Position numbers and translations under genes: made by a program. From Methylococcus geothermalis (GTDB lineage: Bacteria; Pseudomonadota; Gammaproteobacteria; Methylococcales; Methylococcaceae): DNA of 64,000 bases. Shown here piece by piece: positions 55,416 to 64,000 of this stretch; positions within the stretch are counted from its first letter, which is position 1, and every line of letters starts with the position of its first letter. Where the stretch lies: positions 620,001-684,000 of the forward strand of contig NZ_CP046565.1 of NCBI RefSeq assembly GCF_012769535.1, in the 5' to 3' direction. The notes below the pieces were generated by a model. It was not told the DNA's origin. It saw only the letters and a program-made list of their open reading frames with translations, and ran no database searches.

Positions 55416-56126
55416 ATGAAACTGCTCAGCCGTGCTACGTGCTCCATATTCGTCCTGGTGATTTTGATGGGGTGCGCATCTACCCACGTGACTTCGCGTC
55501 AAGCGTATACAGGGACGGCAAAGGTAGCCCGCCCGGATCGCATCATCGTCCATGACTTTACCGCAACCCCGGCGGACATTCCGCCAGAGTCGCCCTTTGC
55601 GGGCCAGGTGGCTGGACAGGGGACGCCACAGACGCCAGAACAGGTCGAACTTGGTCGCAAACTAGGGACCGCGGTCGCCAATGAGCTGGTTGCAGAAATC
55701 AAGGCCATGGGGCTTCCGGCGGTGCGGGCTGAGGGGCAGCCGGCACCAAAGGTCGGTGATCTCGTCATCCGGGGCTATTTCGTTTCGGTCAGCGAGGGTA
55801 GCGCCGGGGAGCGCGTGTTGATCGGTTTCGGTTCCGGCTCGTCCGAGCTCAAGACCGCTGTCGAGGGTTACCTGATGACGAAGCAGGGGCTGCGTCGGGT
55901 GGGAGGTGGTGAAATGGAATCGGGTGGCAGCAAGACGCCGGGTGCGCTCGTGGGGGTTGCAACTCTGGCGGCGACCGGAAATCCCATCGGACTGATCGTA
56001 GGTGGTGCGTCAAAACTGGCCGGGGAGGCGAAAGGCTCGTCAACCGTCGAGGGTCGGGCGAAAGAGACGGCACACGCCATCGCTGAGGAAATGCGGACGG
56101 CGTTCAAGAAACAGGACTGGATCTAA
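55416..56126 (+). CDS. DUF4410 lipoprotein
   Basis: A 236-residue protein with a signal ending in LMGCAS, a lipobox. The mature part has RIIVHDFTATPADI, LGTAVANELVAEIKAMGLPA and a Gly-rich end (LAATGNPIGLIVGGASKL), matching DUF4410. Function is unknown; it should be anchored in the outer or inner membrane. GGGAGG precedes the ATG. It separates the RM island from the rpoD block. Confidence 0.75.
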   Translation: MKLLSRATCSIFVLVILMGCASTHVTSRQAYTGTAKVARPDRIIVHDFTATPADIPPESPFAGQVAGQGTPQTPEQVELGRKLGTAVANELVAEIKAMGLPAVRAEGQPAPKVGDLVIRGYFVSVSEGSAGERVLIGFGSGSSELKTAVEGYLMTKQGLRRVGGGEMESGGSKTPGALVGVATLAATGNPIGLIVGGASKLAGEAKGSSTVEGRAKETAHAIAEEMRTAFKKQDWI

Positions 56127-56259
56127 TCCAGCGGGGCGGTTGTGTGTCTGCGATTTTCGGGCATCGTGGCTGCCGTCGTCGTGCCCGGTTGATGGACCAC
56201 CGGGCATGGCGACAGACGCCTTGGAGATGCCTATAGCTATCAATGCGTTGGGTGTTGAA

Positions 56260-56336
56260 TGGTGGGCCCTGTAGGACTTGAACCTACGACCTGGCGATTA
56301 TGAGTCGCTCGCTCTAACCGACTGAGCTAAGGGCCC
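56260..56336 (-). tRNA. tRNA with CAU anticodon, tRNA-Ile2 type
   Basis: 77 bases: acceptor GGGCCCT/AGGGCCC, anticodon loop CTCATAA, encoded CCA. The body (CTTAGCTCAGT, GCGACTCATAATCGC, GGTTCAAGTCC) is closer to the lysidine-modified tRNA-Ile(CAU) of E. coli than to elongator tRNA-Met. It would read AUA after modification by TilS. Confidence 0.85.
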
Positions 56337-56351
56337 CGAACTCGATGTCCG

Positions 56352-58151
56352 TCATTCGATGTCGAGAAAGCTGCGCAATTGCTCGGACCGCGAAGGGTGA
56401 CGTAGCTTGCGCAAGGCTTTGGCTTCGATTTGACGGATACGCTCACGCGTAACGTCAAACTGCTTGCCGACTTCTTCCAGCGTGTGGTCGGTATTCATGT
56501 CGATGCCGAAACGCATCCTGAGCACCTTCGCTTCCCGTGCGGTCAGCCCGGCAAGCACCTGCTGGGTGGTTTCGCGCAAGCTGGCCACGGTGGCGTGTTC
56601 GACCGGCGACAGCACGCGGGAGTCCTCGATGAAATCCCCCAGATGCGAATCATCGTCATCGCCGATGGGGGTTTCCATGGAAATGGGCTCCTTGGCGATC
56701 TTCATGACCTTGCGGACCTTGTCTTCGGGCATGTCCATGCGCGCGGCAAGCTCATCCGGCGTGGGTTCGCGTCCCATTTCCTGCAGCATCTGCCGCGAAA
56801 TGCGGTTGAGCTTATTGATCGTTTCGATCATGTGCACGGGGATGCGGATCGTCCGCGCCTGGTCGGCGATGGAGCGAGTGATCGCCTGGCGGATCCACCA
56901 GGTTGCGTAGGTCGAAAACTTGTAGCCTCGCCGGTATTCGAACTTGTCCACTGCCTTCATCAGCCCGATGTTGCCTTCCTGGATCAGGTCCAGGAATTGC
57001 AGTCCGCGGTTGGTGTACTTCTTGGCAATGGAGATGACGAGCCGCAGATTCGCCTCGATCATTTCCCGCTTGGCCAGCCGCGCCTGGTTCTCGCCCGCGG
57101 AGACCCGACGGTGAATGTCCTTGATGAGTGCGATGTCGAGCCGGTTATCCTTCTCGATTTGAGCGAGTTTGGTCTGGATCCGGCGGATTTCTTCCTTATG
57201 CGGCTTGATTGCTGCCGCATAAGGCTTCGCCGAATCGCAGATCTCTTCCAGCCACTCCGCACGGGTTTCGTTGCCGTTGTAGGTCGCGACGAATTCTGCC
57301 TTGGGCATCTTGCCCTTGGTGACACAAATGTCCATGAGCATGCGTTCCTGCTCGCGGATTTTCGCGACCGTGTCACGCAGCGTATCGGTCAGTTCCTTGA
57401 AGAACTGCGGAGTTTTCTTGAACTCCATGAAAGCCGCGGCCAGAGTATCGAAAGACTTCTGGGTCTTTTCGTGGCCGTACCCATACTTGTGGTGCGCGGT
57501 GACGGCTGCCTTGTGCAGTTTGCGGAAAGCTGCCAGCTTTTCCCTGACCAGTTCGGGATCAGGGCCGCTATCGCCTTCATCGATGATTTCCGCTTCGGCG
57601 TCGTCTTCCACCGCCACGGCGTCCGCTGCGACAGGATCGAAGAAATCGGAGATCAGATCGGACAACCGGATTTCTCCGTTGTCGACGGTTTCGAAAGCCT
57701 TGAGGAAGTGCTCCATGGCTGCGGGAAACCGCACCAGTTCATTGGCGGCGATGTTAATCCCTTCCTCGATGCGTTTGGCGATGTTCAACTCGCCTTCCCG
57801 GGTCAGCAGTTCCACGGTTCCCATTTCGCGCATGTACATCCGCACGGGATCGGTAGTGCGACCGAGTTCGGTATCGACGGACGAGGCCAGCGCCGCCGCG
57901 GCTTCCGCAGCCTCATCCTCGTCGGATTCGGCCACGACGGCCGTGTCCTGGATCAGGTCTTCGTTGTCGGGGACGTCTTCATGAACTTCGATCCCCATGT
58001 CGTTGATCATGCAGATGATGTCTTCCATCTGCTCGGGATCGACGATGTCGCTGGGGAGATGATCGTTGACCTCGGAAAAGGTGAGGTAGCCCTGCATCTT
58101 GCCCTTAGCAATAAGTTCCTTGAGCTGGTGCTGCTGCTGTTCTGGCGTCAT
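56352..58151 (-). CDS. rpoD: RpoD, housekeeping sigma-70
   Basis: 599 residues. Region 1.1 ([18 protein letters not shown] onward), an acidic stretch, region 1.2 ([13 protein letters not shown]), the non-conserved region, region 2 with [20 protein letters not shown] and [11 protein letters not shown], region 3, and the region 4 helix-turn-helix ([20 protein letters not shown]). It directs RNA polymerase to most promoters. The dnaG stop is 80 bp upstream on the same strand. Confidence 0.98.
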   Translation of the reverse strand: MTPEQQQHQLKELIAKGKMQGYLTFSEVNDHLPSDIVDPEQMEDIICMINDMGIEVHEDVPDNEDLIQDTAVVAESDEDEAAEAAAALASSVDTELGRTTDPVRMYMREMGTVELLTREGELNIAKRIEEGINIAANELVRFPAAMEHFLKAFETVDNGEIRLSDLISDFFDPVAADAVAVEDDAEAEIIDEGDSGPDPELVREKLAAFRKLHKAAVTAHHKYGYGHEKTQKSFDTLAAAFMEFKKTPQFFKELTDTLRDTVAKIREQERMLMDICVTKGKMPKAEFVATYNGNETRAEWLEEICDSAKPYAAAIKPHKEEIRRIQTKLAQIEKDNRLDIALIKDIHRRVSAGENQARLAKREMIEANLRLVISIAKKYTNRGLQFLDLIQEGNIGLMKAVDKFEYRRGYKFSTYATWWIRQAITRSIADQARTIRIPVHMIETINKLNRISRQMLQEMGREPTPDELAARMDMPEDKVRKVMKIAKEPISMETPIGDDDDSHLGDFIEDSRVLSPVEHATVASLRETTQQVLAGLTAREAKVLRMRFGIDMNTDHTLEEVGKQFDVTRERIRQIEAKALRKLRHPSRSEQLRSFLDIE

Positions 58152-58230
58152 TAACGAACTCGCGCTGGAGGGGAGGTGATGATATTGAAGAACTTTTCAT
58201 TGTAGAAGATGGGGCGGCTTTAGTCGAGTT

Positions 58231-59946
58231 TCAAGATTTTCCTCCTGTCAATTTCCGGAGCTCTTCCCGTTCGTCATCAGTGAGTTGGCCGTGTTTCGAT
58301 TTGTCGATCAATTGGTTCAACCTATCTTCGCGGAGCAGGGCGAGCACCCTGTCGAGAGCACCGACGAACTCCGTTTCCATGCCGTCCTCCGGCGTCAGCA
58401 GCCTCCGTCTCAGGATATTTGAGGCCAGGGTGCCTTCCGGTGTTTCGCGCAGGTATTCGAACAGCATCCCCGCATGGGGGGCGGCTTGCTGGTCGGTGTA
58501 TTCCAGAATGCGTGCGATGAGCGGGCCCGCGCGCGGGTTCGCCGTGAGCCGCGCGCGGACGTCCGGTGAGATCAATCCGGCAAGCTGCGGGCGGTGCAGC
58601 AGCAGGGAAACCAGATCCCGCCAGGCGGAAGGGGGCCGCGGTTGCCCGGACGGGCTGCGCGGCCGGTTTTCCGTGCGCCTCGGAGGAGGCGCTGTGTTCA
58701 CCACGCCGGTGATCTCGCCCAGGCGTTGTGCCATCATCTCCTTGAATATTCCGACCGGGAGACGATCCAGAAGTTCACGGGCCTGTTTTTGCAGTGCTGC
58801 GCGTCCTTCGACGCTCCGCAAATCCAGATCCGTTTGCAGGGTTCGAAACAGATAATCCGAAAATGGCGCGGCTTCCCTGATCCGGCTATCGAATGCATCG
58901 CGCCCTTCCTTGCGGATCAGCGAGTCGGGATCTTCGCCGCTTGGCAAGTGCATGAAGCGTATTTCACGGCCTTCGCGCAAGAGCGGCAGGCTGGCTTCGA
59001 GGGCACGCCAGGCCGCTTTGTGACCGGCGGTATCGCCGTCGAAACAGAACACGATTTCCCGCGTGAAGCGGAACAGCACGCGGACGTGTTCGGTCGACGT
59101 GGAGGTGCCGAGGGTGGCGACGGCCTCGGTCATGCCGTGCTGAGCCAGGGCGATGACGTCCATGTAGCCCTCGACCACCAGGATGCGCCGGGGTTTCGAG
59201 TCGGCTTCCAGCAACTCGTGCAATCCGTAAAGCTCCTTGCCTTTCTTGAACGCGGCCGTTTCCGGCGAGTTGAGGTATTTCGGCGTTTCATCGCCCAGGG
59301 TGCGGCCCCCGAAGCCGATGGTGCGTCCGCGCCGGTCCCGGATGGGGAACATGATGCGCTGGCGGAAGCGGTCGTAGGAGGAGCGGTCCGTTTCGATGAC
59401 CAGACCGCTCTGGATCAAGGGCGTTCTGGGCCAGTCCGCCGGGAGGTTGTTCCAGCCTGGCGGGGCGTAGCCGATCCGGTAGCGATGGGCCATCTCGCCG
59501 GTCAGGCCGCGTTTGAGCAGATAGGTTTTCGCCTGCTCCGCGGTAGGATGGTCGCGAAGCTGCTGGGCATAGAAACCCGCGGCGCGGTCCAGGATGTCGT
59601 AAATCGGCTGGAGCGAGACGGCGGGGTTCGCTCCGGGGTCGGGCGCGGTCTTGGGCAGATCGATTCCCGCCAGAGCTGCGAGGGTTTCCAGTGCCTCGGG
59701 GAAGCTCTGGCGCTCGTAATCCATCAGAAAGCTGATGGCATTGCCATGGGCGCCGCATCCGAAGCAGTGGTAGAACTGTTTTTCCCTGCTGACGGAAAAA
59801 CTGGGGGTCTTTTCGGAATGGAAAGGGCATCGGGCCATGAAGCTGGAACCCGATTTCTTCAAAGGAACGCGCGCGTCGATGAGATCGACGATATCGATGC
59901 GCGCTATGAGGTCGTCAATGAACTCGCGGGGTAGTCGACCGGCCAT
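58231..59946 (-). CDS. dnaG: DnaG primase
   Basis: 571 residues. The zinc-binding domain shows CPFHSEKTPSF and CFGCGAHGNA. The TOPRIM core has VVEGYMDVIAL and FDGDTAGHKA. The C-terminal DnaB-interacting region is helical. It synthesises RNA primers at the replication fork. It is part of the conserved rpsU-dnaG-rpoD macromolecular synthesis block, here with yqeY between rpsU and dnaG. Confidence 0.97.
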   Translation of the reverse strand: MAGRLPREFIDDLIARIDIVDLIDARVPLKKSGSSFMARCPFHSEKTPSFSVSREKQFYHCFGCGAHGNAISFLMDYERQSFPEALETLAALAGIDLPKTAPDPGANPAVSLQPIYDILDRAAGFYAQQLRDHPTAEQAKTYLLKRGLTGEMAHRYRIGYAPPGWNNLPADWPRTPLIQSGLVIETDRSSYDRFRQRIMFPIRDRRGRTIGFGGRTLGDETPKYLNSPETAAFKKGKELYGLHELLEADSKPRRILVVEGYMDVIALAQHGMTEAVATLGTSTSTEHVRVLFRFTREIVFCFDGDTAGHKAAWRALEASLPLLREGREIRFMHLPSGEDPDSLIRKEGRDAFDSRIREAAPFSDYLFRTLQTDLDLRSVEGRAALQKQARELLDRLPVGIFKEMMAQRLGEITGVVNTAPPPRRTENRPRSPSGQPRPPSAWRDLVSLLLHRPQLAGLISPDVRARLTANPRAGPLIARILEYTDQQAAPHAGMLFEYLRETPEGTLASNILRRRLLTPEDGMETEFVGALDRVLALLREDRLNQLIDKSKHGQLTDDEREELRKLTGGKS

Positions 59947-60004
59947 TTGGGACAGAGAAGGTTCCCACCGGCCCGTCCATGCCTGATCGGCGGGAGATTC
60001 GAGC

Positions 60005-60463
60005 TCAGCTCAACAGCGATTTGACCCGGGCGCTGGCGGCAGACATGTCCGTGCGCCCCTGAAGTTTCGGCTTGGCCAGCGCCATGACCTTGCCCATATC
60101 GCCAATGCCCTTGGCGCCGGCTTCGGCGATGGCCGCTTGCAGAATGGCTGTGACCTCTTCTTCGCTCAGCGCCTGGGGGAGGTAGTCCTGGATGATCAGG
60201 AGTTCCGTCCGCTCGATGTCTGCCAGATCGTTGCGTCCGGCGGCTTCGTACTGGGCGATGGACTCGCGCCGCTGCTTCGCCATCTTGTCGAGCACCACCA
60301 CGACTTGCGCATCGTCCAGCATGATGCGCTCGTCGACTTCCTTTTGCTTGACGGCGGCGAGGATCAGGCGGATCGTGCTCAGGCGATCCTTCTCGCCCGC
60401 CTTGAGCGCCGCCTTCATGTCGCCCTGCAGTCGTTCTTTCAGGCTCGCGTTTTGCTCAACCAT
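60005..60463 (-). CDS. yqeY: GatB/YqeY domain protein
   Basis: A 152-residue helical protein: SLKERLQGDMKAALKAGEKDRL at the start, QRRESIAQYEAAGR in the middle, and a GDMGKVMALAKPKLQGR segment at the end, all typical of YqeY. It resembles the tRNA-binding tail of GatB; its role is uncertain. It lies between rpsU and dnaG, a common position. Confidence 0.92.
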   Translation of the reverse strand: MVEQNASLKERLQGDMKAALKAGEKDRLSTIRLILAAVKQKEVDERIMLDDAQVVVVLDKMAKQRRESIAQYEAAGRNDLADIERTELLIIQDYLPQALSEEEVTAILQAAIAEAGAKGIGDMGKVMALAKPKLQGRTDMSAASARVKSLLS

Positions 60464-60484
60464 GGGCGCATTCCAGCCGACGGG

Positions 60485-60718
60485 TTACTGCTGGGGACGG
60501 CCCTTGCGCAGATTCTGAAGGGCGAACCGTTCGCGCGAGAGCTTTTTCAAATGCCGTTTGATGGCCGCTGCCGCCTTGCGTTTGCGTTCTTCGGTGGGCT
60601 TTTCGTAATATTCGCGGCGGCGCACTTCCGACAGGACGCCGGCTTTTTCGCAGGCGCGCTTGAAGCGGCGGATGGCAATTTCAAACGGTTCGTTCTCGCG
60701 GATCTTGATTGACGGCAT
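60485..60718 (-). CDS. rpsU: Ribosomal protein S21
   Basis: 77 residues, very basic, starting [20 protein letters not shown] and ending LRKGRPQQ. The ATG at 60718 gives the standard N-terminus. It is the first gene of the macromolecular synthesis block and has a promoter and a possible attenuator hairpin in its leader. Confidence 0.97.
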   Translation of the reverse strand: MPSIKIRENEPFEIAIRRFKRACEKAGVLSEVRRREYYEKPTEERKRKAAAAIKRHLKKLSRERFALQNLRKGRPQQ

Positions 60719-60751
60719 GTAGCATCCCAACAGTTCAATATGGATTCTTGG

Positions 60752-60772
60752 AAAAATGGCCGGCGTCCGGCC
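60752..60772 (-). terminator. Possible attenuator hairpin in the rpsU leader
   Basis: On the minus strand GGCCGG-ACG-CCGGCC is followed by ATTTTT, about 35 bp upstream of the rpsU start. The stem is short but all G-C. It could reduce readthrough into rpsU. Confidence 0.45.
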
Positions 60773-60792
60773 GCCTCGTGAATAAATGGCGC

Positions 60793-60820
60793 ATTATACC
60801 CGGACCTCAGGGTAACGCAA
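60793..60820 (-). promoter_or_regulatory. Sigma-70 promoter of rpsU
   Basis: A perfect TATAAT with TTGCGT 16 bases upstream. The leader would be about 65-70 bases. The divergent tsaD starts at 60829, so the two genes share a very short control region. Confidence 0.6.
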
Positions 60821-60828
60821 AAAACGCC

Positions 60829-61842
60829 GTGCTGGTCCTCGGTGTCGAAACATCCTGTGACGAAACCGCCGTCGCCCTGTACGACTCACACCGCGGGCTG
60901 CTCGGGCACAGGCTTTACAGCCAGGTCGACGTGCATGCGGAATACGGCGGCGTGGTGCCCGAGATCGCGTCACGCGATCATCTGCGCAAACTCCTGCCGC
61001 TGATCCGGGAAGTGCTCGATGCCGAGGGCCTTAAGCGGACCGCGATCGGCGGGATCGCCTACACGGCGGGACCGGGTCTGATCGGGGCGCTCCTCGTCGG
61101 TGCCGCCGTGGCGCGCAGCCTCGCCTGGGCCTGGAACATCCCGTCGGTCGCGGTCCATCACATGGAGGGTCATCTGCTTGCTCCCTTGCTCGAGCCGGAG
61201 CCCCCCGAATTCCCCTTTGTCGCCCTGCTCGTCTCGGGCGGCCACACGCTCCTGGTCGATGTGCGCGGAATCGGGTCCTACCATGTGCTGGGCGAGTCGC
61301 TGGACGATGCCGCGGGCGAGGCTTTCGACAAAACCGCTAAGCTGCTGGGGCTGGGCTATCCGGGCGGGCCGGCTTTGGCCCGGCTGGCGGAGGGAGGGGA
61401 TGCGGGGCGATTCCACTTTCCCCGTCCGATGACGGACAGGCCGGGCCTGGATTTCAGTTTCAGCGGTCTCAAGACCCACGCATTGAACGCGCTTGCCGCC
61501 CTGGAGGGCACGCCGCAGGACAAGGCGGACATCGCCTGTGCTTTTCAGGAAGCGGTCGTCGATACGCTGGTGTCGAAGTGCCGCAGGGCGCTGCGGGAAA
61601 CGGGGTTGGGGCGCCTGGTGGTGGCGGGGGGCGTGAGCGCCAACCGGACCATGCGAAAGAAACTCCAGGCGATGGCCGAAAGCGAGCGCTGCCGGGTTTA
61701 CTTCCCGCGGCCGGAATTCTGCACCGACAACGGGGCGATGATCGCCTTCGCCGGTTGCCGGCGCCTGCTGGCAGGGCAGTGCGAAACGTCCGCGATCGAA
61801 GCCAGGGCGCGCTGGCCGATGGAAACGCTCACGGGCGCCTAG
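60829..61842 (+). CDS. tsaD: TsaD, tRNA t6A37 threonylcarbamoyltransferase subunit
   Basis: 337 residues, the same as E. coli TsaD, from the GTG at 60829 ([16 protein letters not shown]). The metal site HHMEGH and the C-terminal CTDNGAM Asp are present, with LVSGGHT in the nucleotide site. With TsaB and TsaE it adds the t6A modification to ANN-decoding tRNAs. The 3' end overlaps convergent plsY by 14 bp. Confidence 0.96.
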   Translation: MLVLGVETSCDETAVALYDSHRGLLGHRLYSQVDVHAEYGGVVPEIASRDHLRKLLPLIREVLDAEGLKRTAIGGIAYTAGPGLIGALLVGAAVARSLAWAWNIPSVAVHHMEGHLLAPLLEPEPPEFPFVALLVSGGHTLLVDVRGIGSYHVLGESLDDAAGEAFDKTAKLLGLGYPGGPALARLAEGGDAGRFHFPRPMTDRPGLDFSFSGLKTHALNALAALEGTPQDKADIACAFQEAVVDTLVSKCRRALRETGLGRLVVAGGVSANRTMRKKLQAMAESERCRVYFPRPEFCTDNGAMIAFAGCRRLLAGQCETSAIEARARWPMETLTGA

Positions 61843-62425
61843 CGCCGAGCCGGGTTTCTTCGCCTTTGAGCAGGCGCTCGATATTGCTCTTGTGGCGATA
61901 GACGAGCAGGGTCGACATGAACATCGTCGAGACCACCAGTTCGGCGGAGCCCAGCCAGAACCAGACGTAAACCGGGGCCAGGACCGCGGCCGCCAGCGCG
62001 GCGAGGGAAGAGAAGCGGAAGAGGGCGGCCACGCCGAGCCAGGTCAAAAGCGCCATGACGCCCACCGGCCAGGCGAAGCCCAGCAGCACGCCCAGGGCGG
62101 TCGCCACCCCTTTTCCGCCCTTGAACTGGAAAAACACCGGATAGAGATGCCCGACAAACGCGGCGAAGCCGACGGCGGCCATCAGCGGCGGCGAAGCCCC
62201 CACACTCTTCGCGATCAGCAAGGGGACCAGCCCCTTCGAGGCGTCCCCGAGCAATGTCAGGATCGCCGCCTGCTTGCCGCCCAAGCGCAGCACGTTGGTG
62301 GCCCCGGGATTCTTCGAGCCTTCCTGGCGCGGATCGGGTAACCCCAGGGCGCGGCTGACGATCACCGCACTCGATACCGAGCCGAGCAGATAGGCAAAGG
62401 GAATCAGCAGCCATTCGATCAGCAT
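61829..62425 (-). CDS. plsY: PlsY, acyl-phosphate glycerol-3-phosphate acyltransferase
   Basis: 198 residues with about five membrane helices. Conserved motifs: [21 protein letters not shown] and [12 protein letters not shown]. It transfers an acyl group from acyl phosphate to glycerol-3-phosphate, the first step of phospholipid synthesis. It diverges from folB, a common arrangement. Confidence 0.95.
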   Translation of the reverse strand: MLIEWLLIPFAYLLGSVSSAVIVSRALGLPDPRQEGSKNPGATNVLRLGGKQAAILTLLGDASKGLVPLLIAKSVGASPPLMAAVGFAAFVGHLYPVFFQFKGGKGVATALGVLLGFAWPVGVMALLTWLGVAALFRFSSLAALAAAVLAPVYVWFWLGSAELVVSTMFMSTLLVYRHKSNIERLLKGEETRLGARRP

Positions 62426-62503
62426 GAACGCTCCGGAGTTGTCATGAATTTGAATTCTATGTTACGAATGGCCGTCTTGAACGCGCGACCGACAGAGGCC
62501 GGA

Positions 62504-62869
62504 ATGGACATTATATTTCTGCGGGGCCTGCAGATCGAGACGATCATAGGCATCTACGACTGGGAACGGGAAATCAGACAGACCGTGGTGTTCGATCTCG
62601 AAATGGCGACCGATATCCGCAGGGCGGCCGCTACCGACGACATCGTCCACGCTCTCGACTACAAGGCGGTGTCGAAACGCCTCATCGAATTCGTCGAGGG
62701 CAGCCAGTTCTTTCTGGTGGAAACCTTGGCCGAGAAGGTCGCGGCCATTCTGCTGAACGAATTCTCGATTCCATGGGTGCGCCTTACCCTGAACAAGCGC
62801 GGCGCCATCCGCGGCGCCAGCGATGTCGGCGTCCTGATCGAGCGCGGGGCGAAGCCGGCCGATGCCTGA
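62504..62869 (+). CDS. folB: FolB, dihydroneopterin aldolase
   Basis: 121 residues from MDIIFLRGLQIETIIGIYDWE, the usual start of FolB. The catalytic Lys lies in VRLTLNKRGAIRG and the substrate Glu in LVETLAEKVA. It cleaves dihydroneopterin in folate synthesis and may also feed methanopterin-type pterins. folK overlaps it by eight bases. Confidence 0.93.
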   Translation: MDIIFLRGLQIETIIGIYDWEREIRQTVVFDLEMATDIRRAAATDDIVHALDYKAVSKRLIEFVEGSQFFLVETLAEKVAAILLNEFSIPWVRLTLNKRGAIRGASDVGVLIERGAKPADA

Positions 62870-63356
62870 GGTCTTCGTCAGTGTCGGCAGCAATGTCGAC
62901 CGGGATCGGCATATGCCATCCGCGCTTGCGGCGTTGCGGGGCAGCTTCGGGCCGCTGCGCGTTTCCAGCGTCTACGAAACGGCCGCCGTGGGGTTCGAAG
63001 GCGATCCCTTCTACAATCTGGTGGTCGGCTTCGAAACGGATCTGCCGCTCGCCGAGGTCGCAAACGAACTGGCCCGGATCGAGGCGGATCATGGACGTAC
63101 GCGGGAATCCAAGAAGTTCAGCGCCAGGACCCTGGACCTCGACCTGCTGCTTTACGGCGATGCGGTCGTCAGCGAAGGCAAGCTGAAGCTCCCGCGCAAG
63201 GAGCTGACCGAATATGCCTTCATGCTCGAACCGCTGGCGGAAATCGCGCCGGACCTGACGCATCCTGTGTTGGGGCTGAGTTTCCGAGAGCTATGGGAGC
63301 GCTACGAGAAAAAGGGGCTGCAGCAGGTACGTATCGTTCCGCCCTGGCGGTCCTAG
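62862..63356 (+). CDS. folK: FolK, 6-hydroxymethyl-dihydropterin pyrophosphokinase
   Basis: 164 residues. VSVGSNVDRDRH at the N-terminus, DPFYNLVVGFETD, and the metal-binding SARTLDLDLLLYGD are typical HPPK motifs. It pyrophosphorylates the FolB product with ATP. It overlaps folB and converges on the pteridine reductase gene. Confidence 0.94.
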   Translation: MPEVFVSVGSNVDRDRHMPSALAALRGSFGPLRVSSVYETAAVGFEGDPFYNLVVGFETDLPLAEVANELARIEADHGRTRESKKFSARTLDLDLLLYGDAVVSEGKLKLPRKELTEYAFMLEPLAEIAPDLTHPVLGLSFRELWERYEKKGLQQVRIVPPWRS

Positions 63357-64000
63357 CCGAACAGGCTGCGTCCGCCATCCACGGCGAGCACCTGCCCCGT
63401 GACGTAGGGCGCCTGGTCCGCGAGATAGGCGACCGCGCGGGCGATGTCCAGCGGCTCGCCGGGCCTTCCCAGCGGGATCCGGTTCAGTATCTCGGCCTGT
63501 ATCGCCGCATCGGCACCCTGCTCGGGCCACAGAATCGCTCCCGGCGCCACTGCATTCACCCGTATCGCCGGCGCCAGTTCCTTGGCCAGGGCTTTTGTCA
63601 TGGCGACCAATCCGGCCTTGGTGATGCTGTACGCCGCATGGTTTCTGAGCGGCCGGTCCGCATGAATGTCCGCCAGGTTCACCACGCAGCCCCGGGCGGC
63701 CGAAAGCCAGGGTATGGCGTGCTGGACCAGGAAAAACGGGGCGCGGAGATTGCTGCCGAGCAGTTCGTCCCACTGCCGCCCGGTCACTGAGCCCAGTGGC
63801 GTCGGATAGAACACCGAGGCATTGTTGATCAGGACATCCAGCCTGCCCCAACGCGTCGCGGCCGTTTCGATCAGAGGGGCCAGGGCTTCGAGGTCGAGCA
63901 GATTGGCCCCGATCGCCGCGGCGGAATCGCTTCGGCGCTGGTTCAGGCTTTCGCAAAGCATCAGGGCATCCGCTTCCGAGCGATGGTAGTGCACGACGAC
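63353..64000 (-). CDS. folM: Pteridine reductase-like short-chain dehydrogenase (FolM type), 5' end outside
   Basis: 215 codons to the window edge, with the N-terminal TGxxxxIG part missing. VNNAS-type LINNASVFYPTPL, the active-site region with YSITKAGLVAMTKALA and a VNAVAPGAILWPE segment identify a short-chain dehydrogenase. HYHRSEADA near the cut resembles pteridine reductases such as FolM, and the folB-folK neighbourhood supports a pterin substrate. It overlaps folK by four bases. Confidence 0.8.
   Translation of the reverse strand, partial: VVVHYHRSEADALMLCESLNQRRSDSAAAIGANLLDLEALAPLIETAATRWGRLDVLINNASVFYPTPLGSVTGRQWDELLGSNLRAPFFLVQHAIPWLSAARGCVVNLADIHADRPLRNHAAYSITKAGLVAMTKALAKELAPAIRVNAVAPGAILWPEQGADAAIQAEILNRIPLGRPGEPLDIARAVAYLADQAPYVTGQVLAVDGGRSLFG

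Noticed and set aside
44717-56336. Island integrated at tRNA-Phe with a direct repeat of its 3' end
   Set aside because: I found no second copy of the tRNA-Phe 3' sequence at the far end and no integrase gene in between.
56430-58154. 574-codon open frame antisense to rpoD
   Set aside because: Shadow of the strongly conserved rpoD gene, with no family motifs of its own.

Overview
The window is a GC-rich chromosomal segment from a gammaproteobacterium, most likely a type I/X methanotroph of the Methylococcus kind. The evidence is two tandem methylene-tetrahydromethanopterin dehydrogenases (C1 oxidation), a pyruvate phosphate dikinase, a hopanoid-associated glycosyltransferase (hpnB type), and the usual gammaproteobacterial blocks (ftsY-ftsE-ftsX, guaB-guaA-tadA, rpsU-yqeY-dnaG-rpoD next to tsaD). 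The species is inferred from gene content, not proven.

Layout. 1-4.5 kb: start of hemN, two small membrane proteins, hpnB with a GNAT gene, an AI-2E family permease, and a small RHH/WGR pair. 4.6-15.5 kb: accessory region on the minus strand. It holds a large GBP-like P-loop GTPase, an AT-rich insert (6.95-9.25 kb) with an integron attC-like site and a HELAH zincin carrying a perfect 54-bp tandem duplication, and a McrBC-like locus (AAA ATPase, DUF2357/PD-(D/E)XK nuclease, WYL regulator and unknown partners). 15.8-25.5 kb: housekeeping genes: ybiT-type ABC-F, arfB, apbE, DUF2909, surf1, a thioredoxin-like assembly protein, a single-frame fusion of heme A synthase (CtaA) to the SRP receptor FtsY, ftsE, ftsX and a polyprenyl diphosphate synthase. 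25.5-26 kb: tRNA-Pro and tRNA-Ser with the decayed tail of a tyrosine integrase between them.

26-44.7 kb: MltF-like transglycosylase, tadA, guaA, guaB, an insertion sequence with perfect 16-bp inverted repeats, penicillin-acylase family hydrolase, rph, rdgB, a cytidylate-kinase-like protein overlapping an orphan ATP synthase epsilon-like gene, ppdK, two mtdB-type genes, a split YeeE/YedE transporter and a PQQ-type sugar dehydrogenase family protein. 44.7-56.3 kb: an island between tRNA-Phe and tRNA-Ile2(CAU) with a complete type I restriction-modification operon (hsdM-hsdS-higB-higA-hsdR-hrgA-like) that encloses a toxin-antitoxin pair, plus gene fragments. 56.3-64 kb: rpoD, dnaG, yqeY, rpsU, tsaD, plsY, folB, folK and a partial pteridine reductase.

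Together the conserved blocks cover envelope and division (FtsEX, MltF, hopanoid modification), respiration assembly (SURF1, CtaA), purine synthesis and C1 metabolism. The two accessory blocks look like defence loci: one McrBC-like and one type I RM. The most unusual single object is the CtaA-FtsY fusion. The least explained is the 4.6-9.3 kb GTPase/attC region.
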